A stretch of 64,000 nucleotides of DNA from Anthoceros angustus (lineage: Eukaryota > Streptophyta > Anthocerotopsida > Anthocerotales > Anthocerotaceae), in assembly GCA_010909165.1 (NCBI GenBank), contig MU008166.1, positions 1,240,001 to 1,304,000 on the forward strand, written 5' to 3'. The position numbers and the translations under genes are program-made. Below, piece after piece: positions 1-10,941 of this stretch. A model generated the notes under the pieces. The model ran no database searches. It worked only from the letters and a program-made list of their open reading frames with translations, and was not told the DNA's origin. Every line of letters begins with the position of its first letter. Within the stretch, counting starts at the first letter, position 1.

Positions 1-67
1 TTTGTATTGCCTTCAGCCTGAAAGCGTTGCTCCGACAGAGCTTCTCTTTGTCATGCTTTGACTGCAG

Positions 68-367
68 GCTGTAGCCGTCAATAACATTGGAAAATGGAAG
101 ACAGCCTCTCAAATGGTTGCACTGACACTTCTGCTGATCGCCAAAGATGGCAGGTGCGGCTCCAGTCTCTTGCTCGCTCTTCTATTGTTCACTCTGTGCA
201 CCTGGGGAATACGGAAATGACTCCTTGTGATCTTCTGTGATAACAGCTTTGATGCAGGAGGGTGGATTTCAGTTTCTGGTCTGGGTTTGCTCTACATGGC
301 TGGAGTCCTTGCTTGGTGGTCCCTGGCCATATATATGAAGGCTATTTGGGGAAGTTTTTCGAAGTAA
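68..367 (+). CDS. PGPS: Phosphatidylglycerophosphate synthase, 3' end (last two exons)
   Basis: CDP-diacylglycerol--glycerol-3-phosphate 3-phosphatidyltransferase makes phosphatidylglycerophosphate, the committed precursor of phosphatidylglycerol and cardiolipin in plastid and mitochondrial membranes. Only the C-terminus is here. Exon 68-153 follows an acceptor CAG and reads AVAVNNIGKWKTASQMVALT, like the VNxxGKWKTAxQM segment of plant PGPS. The donor is GTGCGG. Exon 247-367 follows AACAG, keeps frame (2+1 nt codon split) and reads GGWISVSGLGLLY, then AWWSLAIYMKAIW, ending FSK and TAA at 365-367; this matches the last membrane segment of the family. The catalytic CDP-alcohol phosphotransferase motif must lie upstream of the window. 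Recognition is from memory of the family. Confidence 0.8.
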
Positions 368-1929
368 ACAGACTGTCCTCAGCCTGGGTATTCACAGTAA
401 AAATCACCGTCCACCAGCACACTCAATAGCAGCAGCATATCGCTTATTACTGACCTAATTATTTGAAAAATTCCATGAAAGTGTTTCACTATTCTGCACT
501 ACATCACTGCCTACAGAATCTCGCATCACGTCCAAATGAGCAACAGACGTGTTCAGCGCTTGCTCTTGCCCATGCTCAGAAGCCCAGCAACCGAGGCACA
601 ATGCGTGGACTTGTAGCTGCACTTCTCGCAGCAGCTCTGCAGTTTCTCCACTGCATCCAGACATCTGCGAATCGACATCCAGACTCAGCCTCCTCAATTG
701 CAGCTTTCACACCGAAAAGAGCATCAACATCTCCGCAGGTGCACCTGTCAGTGCGAAAATTGTTCTTCACGAGACAGTTTTGAATGTTGCAAGCTTCCTG
801 CTTGCATGGCTCCTTCTTCGGCGGCATCCAGAACTACTCTCGTCTACCTTCAGATACAATTCAGACGTATACCGTCAGAAACAACCCTAAACCATCGACT
901 CGTCAACAACAATAATCCTCGCCTTCCAGGTCCGATTCACGCTTACAACCACAATTATAGCAGAAATTGAAGCCAGAACCGAACAAAAGCAGAGCATCCG
1001 AGGTCCAGACAACATCCTCCAGCAATTTGCGGTGACTAACCAACCTCATAGCAGAGGAGATGAGCAAAAAGAACCACACCTTGAGCGCAAATTCGCAGGA
1101 ATTCAGTCGAGGTCGGTGTCATCAAAATCGTCCGCAAAGTTATCGAAGAAGTTGCCGAAAACGATGATCGGAGGTTCAGCACTCGCATCTACGTCACAGT
1201 CTACGTGTCCCACGTCCCCGTCCACCATAGAATCGCCATCAGGCAGCAGCACGACACGCTTCTTCCTCGCCCTCTCCATGGCCAGAAGACAGAGAGCACT
1301 TCTGTACAATTTCAATAACGAAAGTACGTTTATGGTGGATAGGTTTATCTCAATAAATCAGTACTTATCTAATTAGAAGGGGCCTATTCTAGTCCAACGA
1401 AGAAAAAGAAGTCCATCATAGTCCACTTGGACACACAGTTTTAGGGTTTGATTGGCTGGCGGGACGTTGTCGCCAAACAGGTGGAGTACGTGGGAAATGT
1501 TTCCTGTTCAAAACACAGTTTTCCAAATATTCAACCTGCCAGCAGGTTTCATTTTCCAGGGCCCGTCTTTCCTTGGTCTCATGTGGAAGAGATCAGCGGC
1601 CTTATTTTCTCCTCCAATCTCGGTAATGGAGCTCCCGGACTGGTGGAGGAGGCGATCAGAAGCCATCGGAACTGTCGCGGCTTTCCTCCGCTCCATCAGG
1701 TGTGCAGCTACGTATCTGGACAGCAAAAGCCATGTGTTTCTGTGGTTTTCAAATCCGCGTCAGATCCGGGCATCTTCGCACACATGTATACTGGTGGAAA
1801 AGCTTATTTTCGCTTGCTTACAAGGAAGAATCCAAATATACCTAGTGGATTGTGACGAACCAATCCCAGCGTGGCCACAGAACCGTGCTTCTCTCTCATC
1901 ACTTTCCTGACCTGACAAGCTAGTGAATC
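368..1929. other. No gene recognised
   Basis: This stretch follows the PGPS stop codon and should begin with its 3' UTR. Open frames of 60-150 codons overlap on both strands, none with a motif I know, and no consistent exon chain could be built. I see no RNA gene or mobile element. Confidence 0.4.
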
Positions 1930-2460
1930 GTGATGCAGCAGCCAACCCGTACAGCTACAGGATCCATACATAAACTATGGAGGCCGGCATACTAGATCTG
2001 TGATGAAGAGGTAGGCAGCCAGAAGCAGCAAAGTCCAAAGATGGTGCATCCACTTTTCGGAGGCAGCAGAATGTCCTTGGCATTTCTTTCATCCATTCCT
2101 CCACCTAGTTTTGTGAATCAGCAGCCAGCCACTCTTCCAGTATCCACATTCGCATGGAGACCGGCACCATAGGTTTGTGACGAAGGCGGGAAGGTCCTTG
2201 TGGCATTCCTTCATCCATCTCTAGACCTAATTTTGTGACGCAGCAGCCAACTGGTACAGCTATGCACATATCCGTGTGGAGGCAAGCCGGCTATGCGCAT
2301 ATGTGATGAAGGCAGGCAGGGCAGGTACCAGCTTCCAGCTGAGTCCAAGACGGCGAATCCGATTGGCGGAGGCCGCCTGTGTCCTTGGCGTTGTTTCAAG
2401 CTTCATCAATTCCTTCACCTTGAAGCTGGCGAGCATTGCAGCAACACTGTGGATTGCGCA
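1930..2460 (+). repeat. Three diverged copies of a short unit
   Basis: Copies begin near 1930, 2111 and 2232. Each starts with GTGA followed by CAGCAGCCA, continues through a weakly conserved stretch with CATA and TGGAG, and ends in CCGGC then TGTGATGAAG or TGTGACGAAG. The spacer also recurs: a CCTTGG then CATCCATTC/T segment ending CTAGTTTTGTGA or CTAATTTTGTGA at about 2079-2116 and 2201-2237. Spacing is irregular (about 180 and 120 bp), so this is an old, decayed tandem repeat. No coding function is evident. Confidence 0.55.
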
Positions 2461-3480
2461 CTGGCACACGCTAATCCCGGCATTTACAAACAGCGCACCC
2501 TGTGACACCTGCTCCCCAGGCTCCCCTTCCAGGTAAATTTAGTACGCCTTCAAACCCCACGTCCTTCCACCATGCAACGGCACGTAGTGACGTCTACATA
2601 GAGTATGTAGCCCTAACCCGCGTCCTGCCGCCTGCCTGCAGGCCTGCAGGCGGTCACGCCCGGTCGCGCCCGGTCTCTCCTGCAAGAGACCCGGACGCCG
2701 GGTCGGTCCGGGCCGAGCCGGGGCGGGGCGGGGTCCGGCCTGGACCCACCAGGCCCAGGCCCGGGCCGAGCCTGGCGGAGCGGGCCCCGCGTGGCCTTTG
2801 TCCCAACGGCATGCACTGCGGTCTGAGTTGGCGCCTGTGTGTGCTGCACTCGTCAGAGCACTCCAGCTCGTTTGGAATTCGAAACAGATTTGTGGTGGGG
2901 CGGGGTCGGGATTCCGAGCGCGCCCACCTGCTCGCATCAACAACCAGGTGGGAAACCGGCCTCTTTAAATCCAGCTTTTCTAGCACCGTCTTTATGACGC
3001 CATTTCCCATTTCGGGGACGGCGCGTGCGTCCAGACTGCGTGCTAATGTCGGGCGTGAGTCATGTCCGGGGGCGGCACAAGTCCCCACACGGGCTCCTGG
3101 GCCCACCGGAATCCGGGCGGATATTCCCAGCTGCTTATTCGGAGTCACCCGGATTGGCAGATTGGCACGGCCGCATTGCGGTTAGTAATCGGATCAGGAT
3201 TAAGATTAAGCCGGGCCAGGAAGCCGCTGGCCACCTTCCTGTCACGCGCTTGCCGCACCGGCCCCGGCCGCGGACACCTGGACGCGGGAAGAAAGGGTAG
3301 CCCCCGTCGGCCCCGCGACGGTCGCCGACCCTGTCAACGGTCACTGCCCGTTGTGACTTGGGTCATTTCCTCGTCGCCGCACTCACCGGCTGATGCCTGG
3401 GCCGACGCGCGGGCTGGTCTGAGAAGGAGCTCAGCAAGAGCAGGAGAAATGCGCGCTTTGTTTCCTATGTGAAATGTGAA
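2461..3480. other. GC-rich stretch with no recognised gene; 16-bp palindrome at 2635-2650
   Basis: Base composition jumps to very GC-rich with many CpG dinucleotides, and then falls sharply into the AT-rich gene that follows. A perfect palindrome, CCTGCAGGCCTGCAGG, lies at 2635-2650. Stacked CCGGGCC, GGCCCA and GGTCCGG motifs fill about 2690-2780. Long open frames on both strands are expected from this composition and show no protein family. It could be a CpG-rich promoter island, but no transcript start is visible. Confidence 0.4.
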
Positions 3481-3957
3481 TTGGAGTCATGAAGCCCACT
3501 TTACCGCCAACCCCTCGAACAAGACATCGTCGTCATGTCAGGGAGGAGAAGCTAGCTCAGGTGCTTGTGCACCCATTTGCTTATGGATAAGTTGCATTTC
3601 AAGTGATCCACATTCTCACCTTGCTTGACTGGAGTGGTGTTTGTAGATTTTTAGTGAATTGAAGATTAGTCCACGAAATTATGCCAAGTCACTTGAAGGG
3701 AACAAGACATGGCAGATCAGACCGAACGAGCTTCAAAGCCCTTTGGTGCGCAAATTAAACCTGAGCCATATACAAAGAAAGAGGAACATGAGAGTGTATT
3801 CTAGCGATGAGCAATTCAAGGAATTTTTTAAGGTAGAAGTGTGGCATATGGGGCAAAGATGTTTGGTTTGAGTTTTGCAACACATGGCATGGCCTTTGGA
3901 TTTTTATTCAAGCCATGGGAATTTCGATGGGAGTATTGATTAGATATTTGAACGTAG

Positions 3958-6668
3958 CTAGAGGGTGGAGATGAAAAACGCCACGTTGATGAAATGTCAC
4001 CCATTGCTAGCAAAGTTGAGCAAGTAGCTCGAGAAGTTATCGATAAAACTGCGGTATTTGATGCAAGGTAATGGGCTTTCGTGGTTTATTTGGTTGCAAG
4101 AACTGGAATGCACATGCAAGGGATCTTTTTAGAAGTGCGCTATGGTGTGATAGAATACAGCATGGAGTATGGTCCCAATTGGGGAAACCTTATGAACCTC
4201 TCGGTGAACCTGCAAGTGGAATTCCACATTCTACTCCTATACCACCTTTGCAAATCAACCTTGGTCATGAGATTGAAGACGATGAGCCATTTTCTTTTTT
4301 CGAATACGAGCATATCAAGTATGGATCAAGCTTTTGGAGGCCCCCTCGACAAATAAATAGAAAAAAGAATTTTAGGTTGAGAAGACAACTTCTTTTGGAA
4401 TATTTGAAACATGGATCAAATATGAATCTCGCTTTCAAAAAGATGGGTCTTCTTCATCTTCATGGTACTCATTTGAAAGCTCAAAATGTTGTATGGTTTT
4501 GGCATCATTTTTATGTCTTCTTTACTATGAACTAATATTTTGATAATCTTCTTGCAGACATTGATTATGCTAAATTTCCAAGGCATTTGGTTGATGAGCT
4601 GGAACTTCTTAAAAAGACTGTCCAAGTATGAGATTTTAGGTCTTGGCTGTACATTTCAGTACTTCTTATTATTTGTAAAATAAACTTTTGTCATAGCCAA
4701 CTAATTCTTTCCCGTACCTTGAATAGGTTGGAGGCATATTTTCGGATGAGAAAAGTGCTATACACACAACACCTCCATCAAAAGGATTGAAAATTGATTT
4801 AGGTATGGTAAAAGAACTCATATATACTTTATGAATGAATGTTTTTGCAAAGGGAAGAGCGTTCATGTAGAACATACAAAAGGTTTAACTACTTTTAATG
4901 TGAACATCTTACAAAAAAAAAAATTCTAAAAATAGATGGAGCTACAGCAATTGAGTATCAGAAGTATGATGACAGGTAATTAATATCTATCATCTAAAAG
5001 TGCTAATAGTTTCTAATTAAATTCATACATAGTAGATTATGCAAACTGAAACTAAACTTCCCATGTCTTTTCACATAACAGTTCAAGTGTGAGGCCTCCA
5101 TCTTCGACAACTCCGGTATATTTTTGAAGTTATTCTATTTTATATAATAGAATGATCAATTATTTGTAATAATCAAAAGGTCTACTTATACATCAACAAT
5201 GTTATTTTGATAGAGTACCGTTATTGGAACAGATGATCTTACATGCTCTTATAGGAGCGGAGCGTTTATGATGCCTCAAACTCCATCAACTTTACATTCA
5301 TCTGTAGCATTTCGTAGTCATACTCCCTATGCAAAAGTAAGCAACACCTTTTTACTAGATTAAAATTTTGGTTCCTAAAGTAGCACACAATAACTTAGAG
5401 TATTTTATATGTAAAGGAATTTTCACCTCCTCCAAATTCAGCAGGAGTGTCTCACACTTCAAGACCAATTTCTAGTCCTCCTTTGACGGCGAATACATCC
5501 ACTGATGTTGAACCAATACAATTGACACAAGAAGAGATTCCAGTGGTATGAGATCCTTATACACTTTTCAAGATCAATTTTACATTGAATTCGAATCCAG
5601 TTACTCATGTTTCATGTTACAAAATAAAGGGCAAAAAAGTGTTCGAGTGGAAAAAGCATTTCCTTCTTCTTCGTCAAAATCTGCATGAGAATTTGGAAAC
5701 AAAACTACTTGCTAGAGTTGATCGTAGAGAGCGTTGCAGAACATCTTCACCCCTTCCTGCAGAGGTATAATCTTCTATATATAAATATATTTTAAAGCAT
5801 GTTTAGAAGTATAACCTGCGGTAGTATATCTTTTCCTATGTAAATATATTTTAAATTTTATTGATTTTGAGTACCTATAATGTATTTCAAATATCACATT
5901 CTTTACAATCATTTTCAAGGTAGCTGATATGTTAATGTCATATCTACAAAATGGACGAACAACACCTATGTTTACAACACAACTATGGTAAGAACGACAA
6001 ACGTACCTTGAGTTAACAAATTGATCGACCTTTACGGTAATTGAATATGTTCTAATTTATGAAAGGAAACAAGCGCAACAAAAAGTGCCACCTCGAGCTG
6101 CATCTGCTCCCTTATACCCAGAGGTTGAACTGATTAACAAATTTTATAAAAAAGTGTGTGCATATGTGCATAACCAAAAAATGGCAGATCCACTGATGGA
6201 TATCATTGTACATGAGCTTAAGAGGTACGTGTCTGAAAATTAATTTAAAAATAAATGATATGAAAAATCTCTTTACCTTTCTAATTGTGTACATGTGTTC
6301 TAACACTAGGTTGCTTGAAAGTGGTTCAAAACTCAATAGAGAGCTTATGATGAATGTGTGCCAACACCTTGCTACTCTTCCACGTAAAATCTCTTATTCT
6401 CTTTATTGTTGGGCTTCCTATATTATGACAATAAGTATTTATAACGAAATATATAAAATTAATTTATAATACTAAAGAAAAATATATAAAAAACTATATG
6501 TTATGAACAGATGACACTTTAACTTTGGGAAAACTATCAAGCGTATTACCAATTCTGCAATTTATGAGGAAAACCTTGCACATAACGGGCAATGAATATC
6601 TTGGAATTTTAAAACATTCTGGTTTAGATCGGGCTGTATTAGCTGAACAACGTCATTCTGTGTTAGAT
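3958..6668 (+). CDS. Unrecognised multi-exon gene in an AT-rich island (13 phase-consistent exons)
   Basis: I do not recognise this protein. Reading frame and splice phase agree across 3958-4067, 4121-4464, 4558-4625, 4727-4802, 4936-4975, 5082-5115, 5214-5336, 5417-5545, 5630-5764, 5920-5987, 6066-6224, 6310-6383 and 6511-6668, all GT-AG, with no internal stop. The start of the first exon is uncertain, because the same frame upstream (3709-3935) holds an ATG and open segments broken by stops. The product runs from an acidic N-part (GHEIEDDEPFSF), through a basic segment (RPPRQINRKKNFRLRRQ) and a Ser/Pro/Thr-rich middle (about 5082-5545), to a helical, charged C-part (FEWKKHFLLLRQNLHENLE; ELINKFYKKV). 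A further possible exon is 7041-7112 (phase 0, GTAAGC donor). Codons are AT-rich, unlike all neighbours. Coordinates of exons were read by hand. Confidence 0.6.
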
Positions 6669-7380
6669 GTAAGGTGAATTTCTTGTAGACAGTGATCTTA
6701 CAAAGTTGTTATAACCCATATAGCTATTTTGACCATCTTGGTGTCTAGTGATGTGCACTAGACCTTGTGCCACGAGATTTCACTCTTTAGTGTTTAGAAG
6801 CCCAATACAAGTACCTACACAAGGAGTCTCGTGTTGGAGAACTCACACATGGCACTCCTATTTAACTATTAGTAATTATTTAACTACTTAGTAATTATTT
6901 AACTACTTAGCAATTATTTAACTACTTAGCAATTATTTAACTAACTAGATACATGACTGACTAGCTTTAATAATAAAAGACTTAAGAGCTGTTTGTTTTT
7001 TCTAATATTTTATCATGATAGAATTAATATTATAAGCCAGATTTTCTTCCTACATACACTAGTGAAAGTTAGGAAGCGAGGCAAGGTGGAACCAGCAGGC
7101 TGTACTGTTTTGGTAAGCAGGAAGCAGGAAGCAGGAAGCAGGAGGGCAATTTCGTGGGCGGCCTCATGGAGTACGGGTACATGGCTACCTACAGGATTCG
7201 AGAGTTCTAGAAGTGTGTAAACTGTGAAGTGTGGGTGTTAATAACTGGGGTGGAGACGGAGCTAGAATGCTAGATCCGAGCCGTGGTCCCGCGGTCCACA
7301 CAACATGCCAAATCCCAGCTCCGTGACGTTGACTGGACCTGAAAGGGATTTGGAAAATTGAACGAGCACACTTATCCTGC
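6669..7380. other. AT-rich gap with short tandem repeats; possible extra exon 7041-7112
   Basis: This holds the intron or 3' flank of the unrecognised gene. A 19-20 bp unit (ATTTAACTACTTAGTAATT) is repeated about four times at 6860-6945, and GCAGGAA is repeated about four times at 7117-7143. 7041-7112 is open in the expected phase between a CAG acceptor and a GTAAGC donor, but it has no independent support. Confidence 0.4.
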
Positions 7381-8385
7381 AGCCACGGGTTCGAAATGCA
7401 GGGTTGGAGGTCCGGAGCCAGGCCCAGCCCGGTCCGGTCCGAGCCTGGCGGTGGCTTCTTTCCGAAGTCTTGAGAGATTGCTGCTGGGCTACATACTGGA
7501 CTGCGGCTTTTCCCCCTCTCCAGCCTCCACCGTCTGCCGCCATCGCCATCTCTTGTTCCCTCCTGCTCGCCTCTTTCTAAGGTGCCAGCGCTGCTCTCTT
7601 TTCCCTCCTGGCACCCGCGCTGCTCGCCTCGCTCTGGCTCCGCCATCGCCCAGGTACCCTGCCTTCCTCCCCGCGTCATTTTCCTCTACGGACTGAGCGA
7701 GTGCGGGTCTGCGCGTGTGGTGAGTGTGCTGCTGCGTCTTGCCATGTGCTGGAGCCCGTGTTTGTGTCAGTCCGTTTGAAAGAGAGCTGCGGGGCGTGCT
7801 CCACAGCTGGCCGCGCTGAGCCTTATCGCGCCCGCCTGCCCGGTATTGTTCCTCAAGGCGGGCTGGCGGGGGTGCGTGAGGGCTGGAAGCTGCCGCTGCC
7901 CTTGCCCTTGGAGCGTACTTGTCTTGATCTGCTCCGGGGTGCGGTGTCCTGGGATCGGAGCTCAGATGCCGGTGTCGGAGGGTGTTTGTGGGCGGTAGAT
8001 CCAGTGGCTGGGAGGGAGGGGTGGTTTGTGGGTTTTGCTGGGCGTGGAGTTTGATTGCTGAGAGCGGTACCCTGGCGTCTGCTTTGTACACGATGGGTGT
8101 GTTTTGTGGGTGTTAATGTGAGGTGTATGGGGTTTTGTTCAGGTAGCTGCAAAAGGCGGCGGTACAATTTTGCTTCCGCGGGAGCCAGCGAGTTTGTCCT
8201 TCCGGAATAACGTGTGTTTAGAAAGAGGTCGATTGAGGCGTCTGTTGAGACAATAAGTCTTGTGCGCGGTGGAAGCTGCTGCTCAAGAAAGAGGGGGTCG
8301 TGGTGATCTGCTGAGATCGGTGGGAGCAGGTTGTAGCGGTGCAGGTTTTGGAGCAGGAGGCGGCTGCGGGGGGATCGGTGGGTTG

Positions 8386-8393
8386 TATATAAG
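8386..8393 (+). promoter_or_regulatory. TATA box of the DCD gene
   Basis: TATATAAG stands about 200 bp before the first recognisable coding exon of the DCD protein. It would place transcription start near 8420. Confidence 0.5.
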
Positions 8394-8594
8394 GTTGGAG
8401 TGGAAGTGTGGATAGCCGGCAGGCAGCTCGGGAGGAATTGTGGAATAGATTGAGAGCAGGAGCAGCTGAAGCGGCTCCAGAGATTCCAGCGCGGTTCTGG
8501 GCTTATTTCGACTTCGCTTCGTCGGAGCGTCTGGTTCTGCTTCGCTGATCGCTCTCGGTATTTAGTGTGTGCTACCATTTTCGGCATTGGTTTA

Positions 8595-9915
8595 GGTCCT
8601 CAGTTCAAACTGGCGAATCCCTACGTCAACTGGCAGTATGGGGACCAGATTGGGCCCAATGTGGTCCCTGGGAGGACGACGACGGATAGAAAATGGTCCC
8701 CCCCTGGCTTCAATCAAACTTTTGAGCAAGAGCGGCGGACCAACAAAGTGGCTGAGCCGAAACGGCCGGTTGGGGGGCATAAGGGCCCCGACTCCAAGCG
8801 TGGAAGCGGGGCCCTAGCGCATAACAAGGCGGTGGTGGGAGGGAAAGCAGGAGCTATTGATCCCGTGGTCAGTGGGAACATGACTGGTGTCTTCAACGGA
8901 AATATCGTTTACAACACAGTGACCAACAGTCACGACAAGCGGTTCAAGTCCCTGCCGGCTAGTGAAATGCTACCCAGGAACGAGACTCTCGGGGGGTACA
9001 TTTTTGTCTGCAACAACGATACTATGCAAGAGGATCTTAAACGGCAGCTTTTCGGTTAGTTTGTCAGTCCTCCAACTTGTGCACTGTGTACGTTCGTTTG
9101 TGGCTTGTCTGTCACGCTTCTGTCGAGGAGGGGAATGGCCTAGGTCGTGTGCAATGGGCTCGTCTTAGACTTTGGTTGTCTCACTGACGAAGTTATTCTT
9201 CACAGGTTTACCTCAGAGGTTCAGAGACTCAGTACGTACCATCCAGCCTGGCCTCCCACTTTTCCTGTACAACTATACAACACATCAGCTTCACGGCGTA
9301 TTTGAGGTGGGATTCCCAAGTGCACCAGATGACTGCTTTGGAGCTGAGCCTGTGTGTTGGCTGCCCTGAATTTTCCATGGGTGCTTGTGTTTCCTTGAAT
9401 GTAGACCCTTGCTTTCTCACCCTGTCCTGACGGAACCTTTCCTGTTTTGTTCCAGGCTGCCAGTTTTGGAGGATCGAACATAGACCCAACGGCCTGGGAA
9501 GACAAAAAATGTCGGGGCGAGTCTCGGTTCCCAGCACAGGTCAGCTTGCTTTCGCGGTCTTCACGAAGTGGTTCTGTTTTGTCAGGAATGTTCTGAAAGA
9601 GGACTTTGGAAGGCCTTGTGATACTTTGTGCTTACATTTTGGTTGATGATGTCAGGTCCGAACCCGGGTTAGAAAGCTCTGCAAGGCATTAGAAGAAGAC
9701 TCCTTTAGACCTGTCTTACATCACTATGATGGCCCGAAGTTCCGGTTGCAGCTTTCCGTTCCTGAGGTAGCTCTCTGTCCCCCCTGTCTTGTATATATAT
9801 GGGTACATACATGTTTGGGAATCCTTGCCTGTGAGGATACAGCACTTACCTGTTCGCTTTTTATTTGCAGACTTTGCAGCTGCTGGACTTGTTCTCCACC
9901 AATGGGCCTCCCTGA
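8595..9915 (+). CDS. DCD-domain protein (N-rich protein / NRP type)
   Basis: The DCD (Development and Cell Death) domain is a plant protein module linked in NRP-type proteins to stress and cell-death signalling. Exons: about 8595-9054, 9206-9306, 9456-9539, 9656-9766, 9871-9915, phases 1,0,0,0, all GT-AG. Domain marks are GGYIFVCNNDTMQEDLKRQL at the end of exon 1, then FGLPQRF, IQPGLPLFLYNYTTHQLHG, DPTAWEDKKC, ESRFPAQVR and a C-terminal FRLQLSVPE. It ends TNGPP and TGA at 9913-9915. The N-terminal FKLANPYVNWQYGDQ resembles the WQYSDQL start of NRPs, yet no in-frame ATG precedes it; the first is 8880. An upstream exon ending at ATGG (8093-8096) would restore phase and give MGPQFK, but this is unproven. 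Confidence 0.85.
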
Positions 9916-10941
9916 TGCCTGTGGGGGATATCAGGTCCTGACTTGTGCAAGCAAGTTGGAGTCTGTTTGTGAAATGCTCCACAGGTTTCGCTTTCGAAGT
10001 ACATCAGCCACACCACCCGATTGAAGGCCAACAGAGACGCTGACTTAGGCGGGTGCGAAAGTGGAATATAAGTTATCAAATTTCAAAAGATGGGAGCTCG
10101 GCGAGGATTAGGTGGAAGTGGCTGTCTGATAAGAAAATAAATTCTTATCTGGCTTGTGGTTTCTGTAGCGAGTTGAACCGTGGGATATAACAAGATCCCA
10201 GGCGTAGAAATGGGGTAAAAGGTACAAAATAGTAAACACTAATCGCCAAACTGCACGCCGGCCTTAGGCACTAGTGTGATCCGCTGGCCTAGGCTGAGTG
10301 TCCACATCTGCCCTGGGCAGATGTGATGTGAATAAATGACAACAATATTTATTACGAGTTATAATTCTGCTGCTTCCTATGTTGAGCACCGGCTACCAAG
10401 TCTCCTTATCCGGCACGAACTGACAAGCGTATGTTCGTTGCGAGTTCCCCTGTTGGCAAGATAGGAAATATTGCTGTCAGTTCCAGCATGTATACCCATG
10501 TTGGGAAGGTGTCATCGGTCGGGAAGTAACCTTTTCGCTCCGAGACAACTTGTGGATCCAAGCCCAGTGTACAATGTTGGCAACTTGGCACATGGTTATG
10601 ACCACACAGCGCACATGAGAGTCAGAAGGGTCTGAAACATAGCTGTCCCGAACAGCGCAAAAGTTTCTGACGCTATATGCTTAAAACACGTGATACAACA
10701 TAAGAATAATGGTACAATGGATGACTTCTTCCCACATTTTCAATAAGTGGTATCACTATCAAATCATTATCCAAAGCAAAAATCACTTGCAAAAGCTTGG
10801 CTCTTGGCTCGTCTGGCCTCACCGGAGCGCTAAAAGGTTGCTCAACCCGCGAACTGAGGGGAAAAACAAAGTAATCCCAGATTGCTGTCACATCTCCAAC
10901 ATGTGGCCAAAAAAATACTCGTACATATATTTACATGAATC
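9916..10941. other. Intergenic, convergent 3' flanks
   Basis: This lies between the DCD stop (+) and the CWC25 stop (-), and so should hold both 3' UTRs. AATAAA occurs near 10136 and 10331 on the plus strand. Nothing else is recognised. Confidence 0.5.

Noticed and set aside
2502-3185. 227-codon open frame in the GC-rich stretch
   Set aside because: Equally long frames exist on the other strand, there is no domain, and Pro/Arg/Gly content follows from base composition.
7489-8587. Long minus-strand frames upstream of the DCD gene
   Set aside because: They overlap the DCD promoter and leader, are rich in Pro, Ser and Arg as expected from antisense GC-rich DNA, and show no family.
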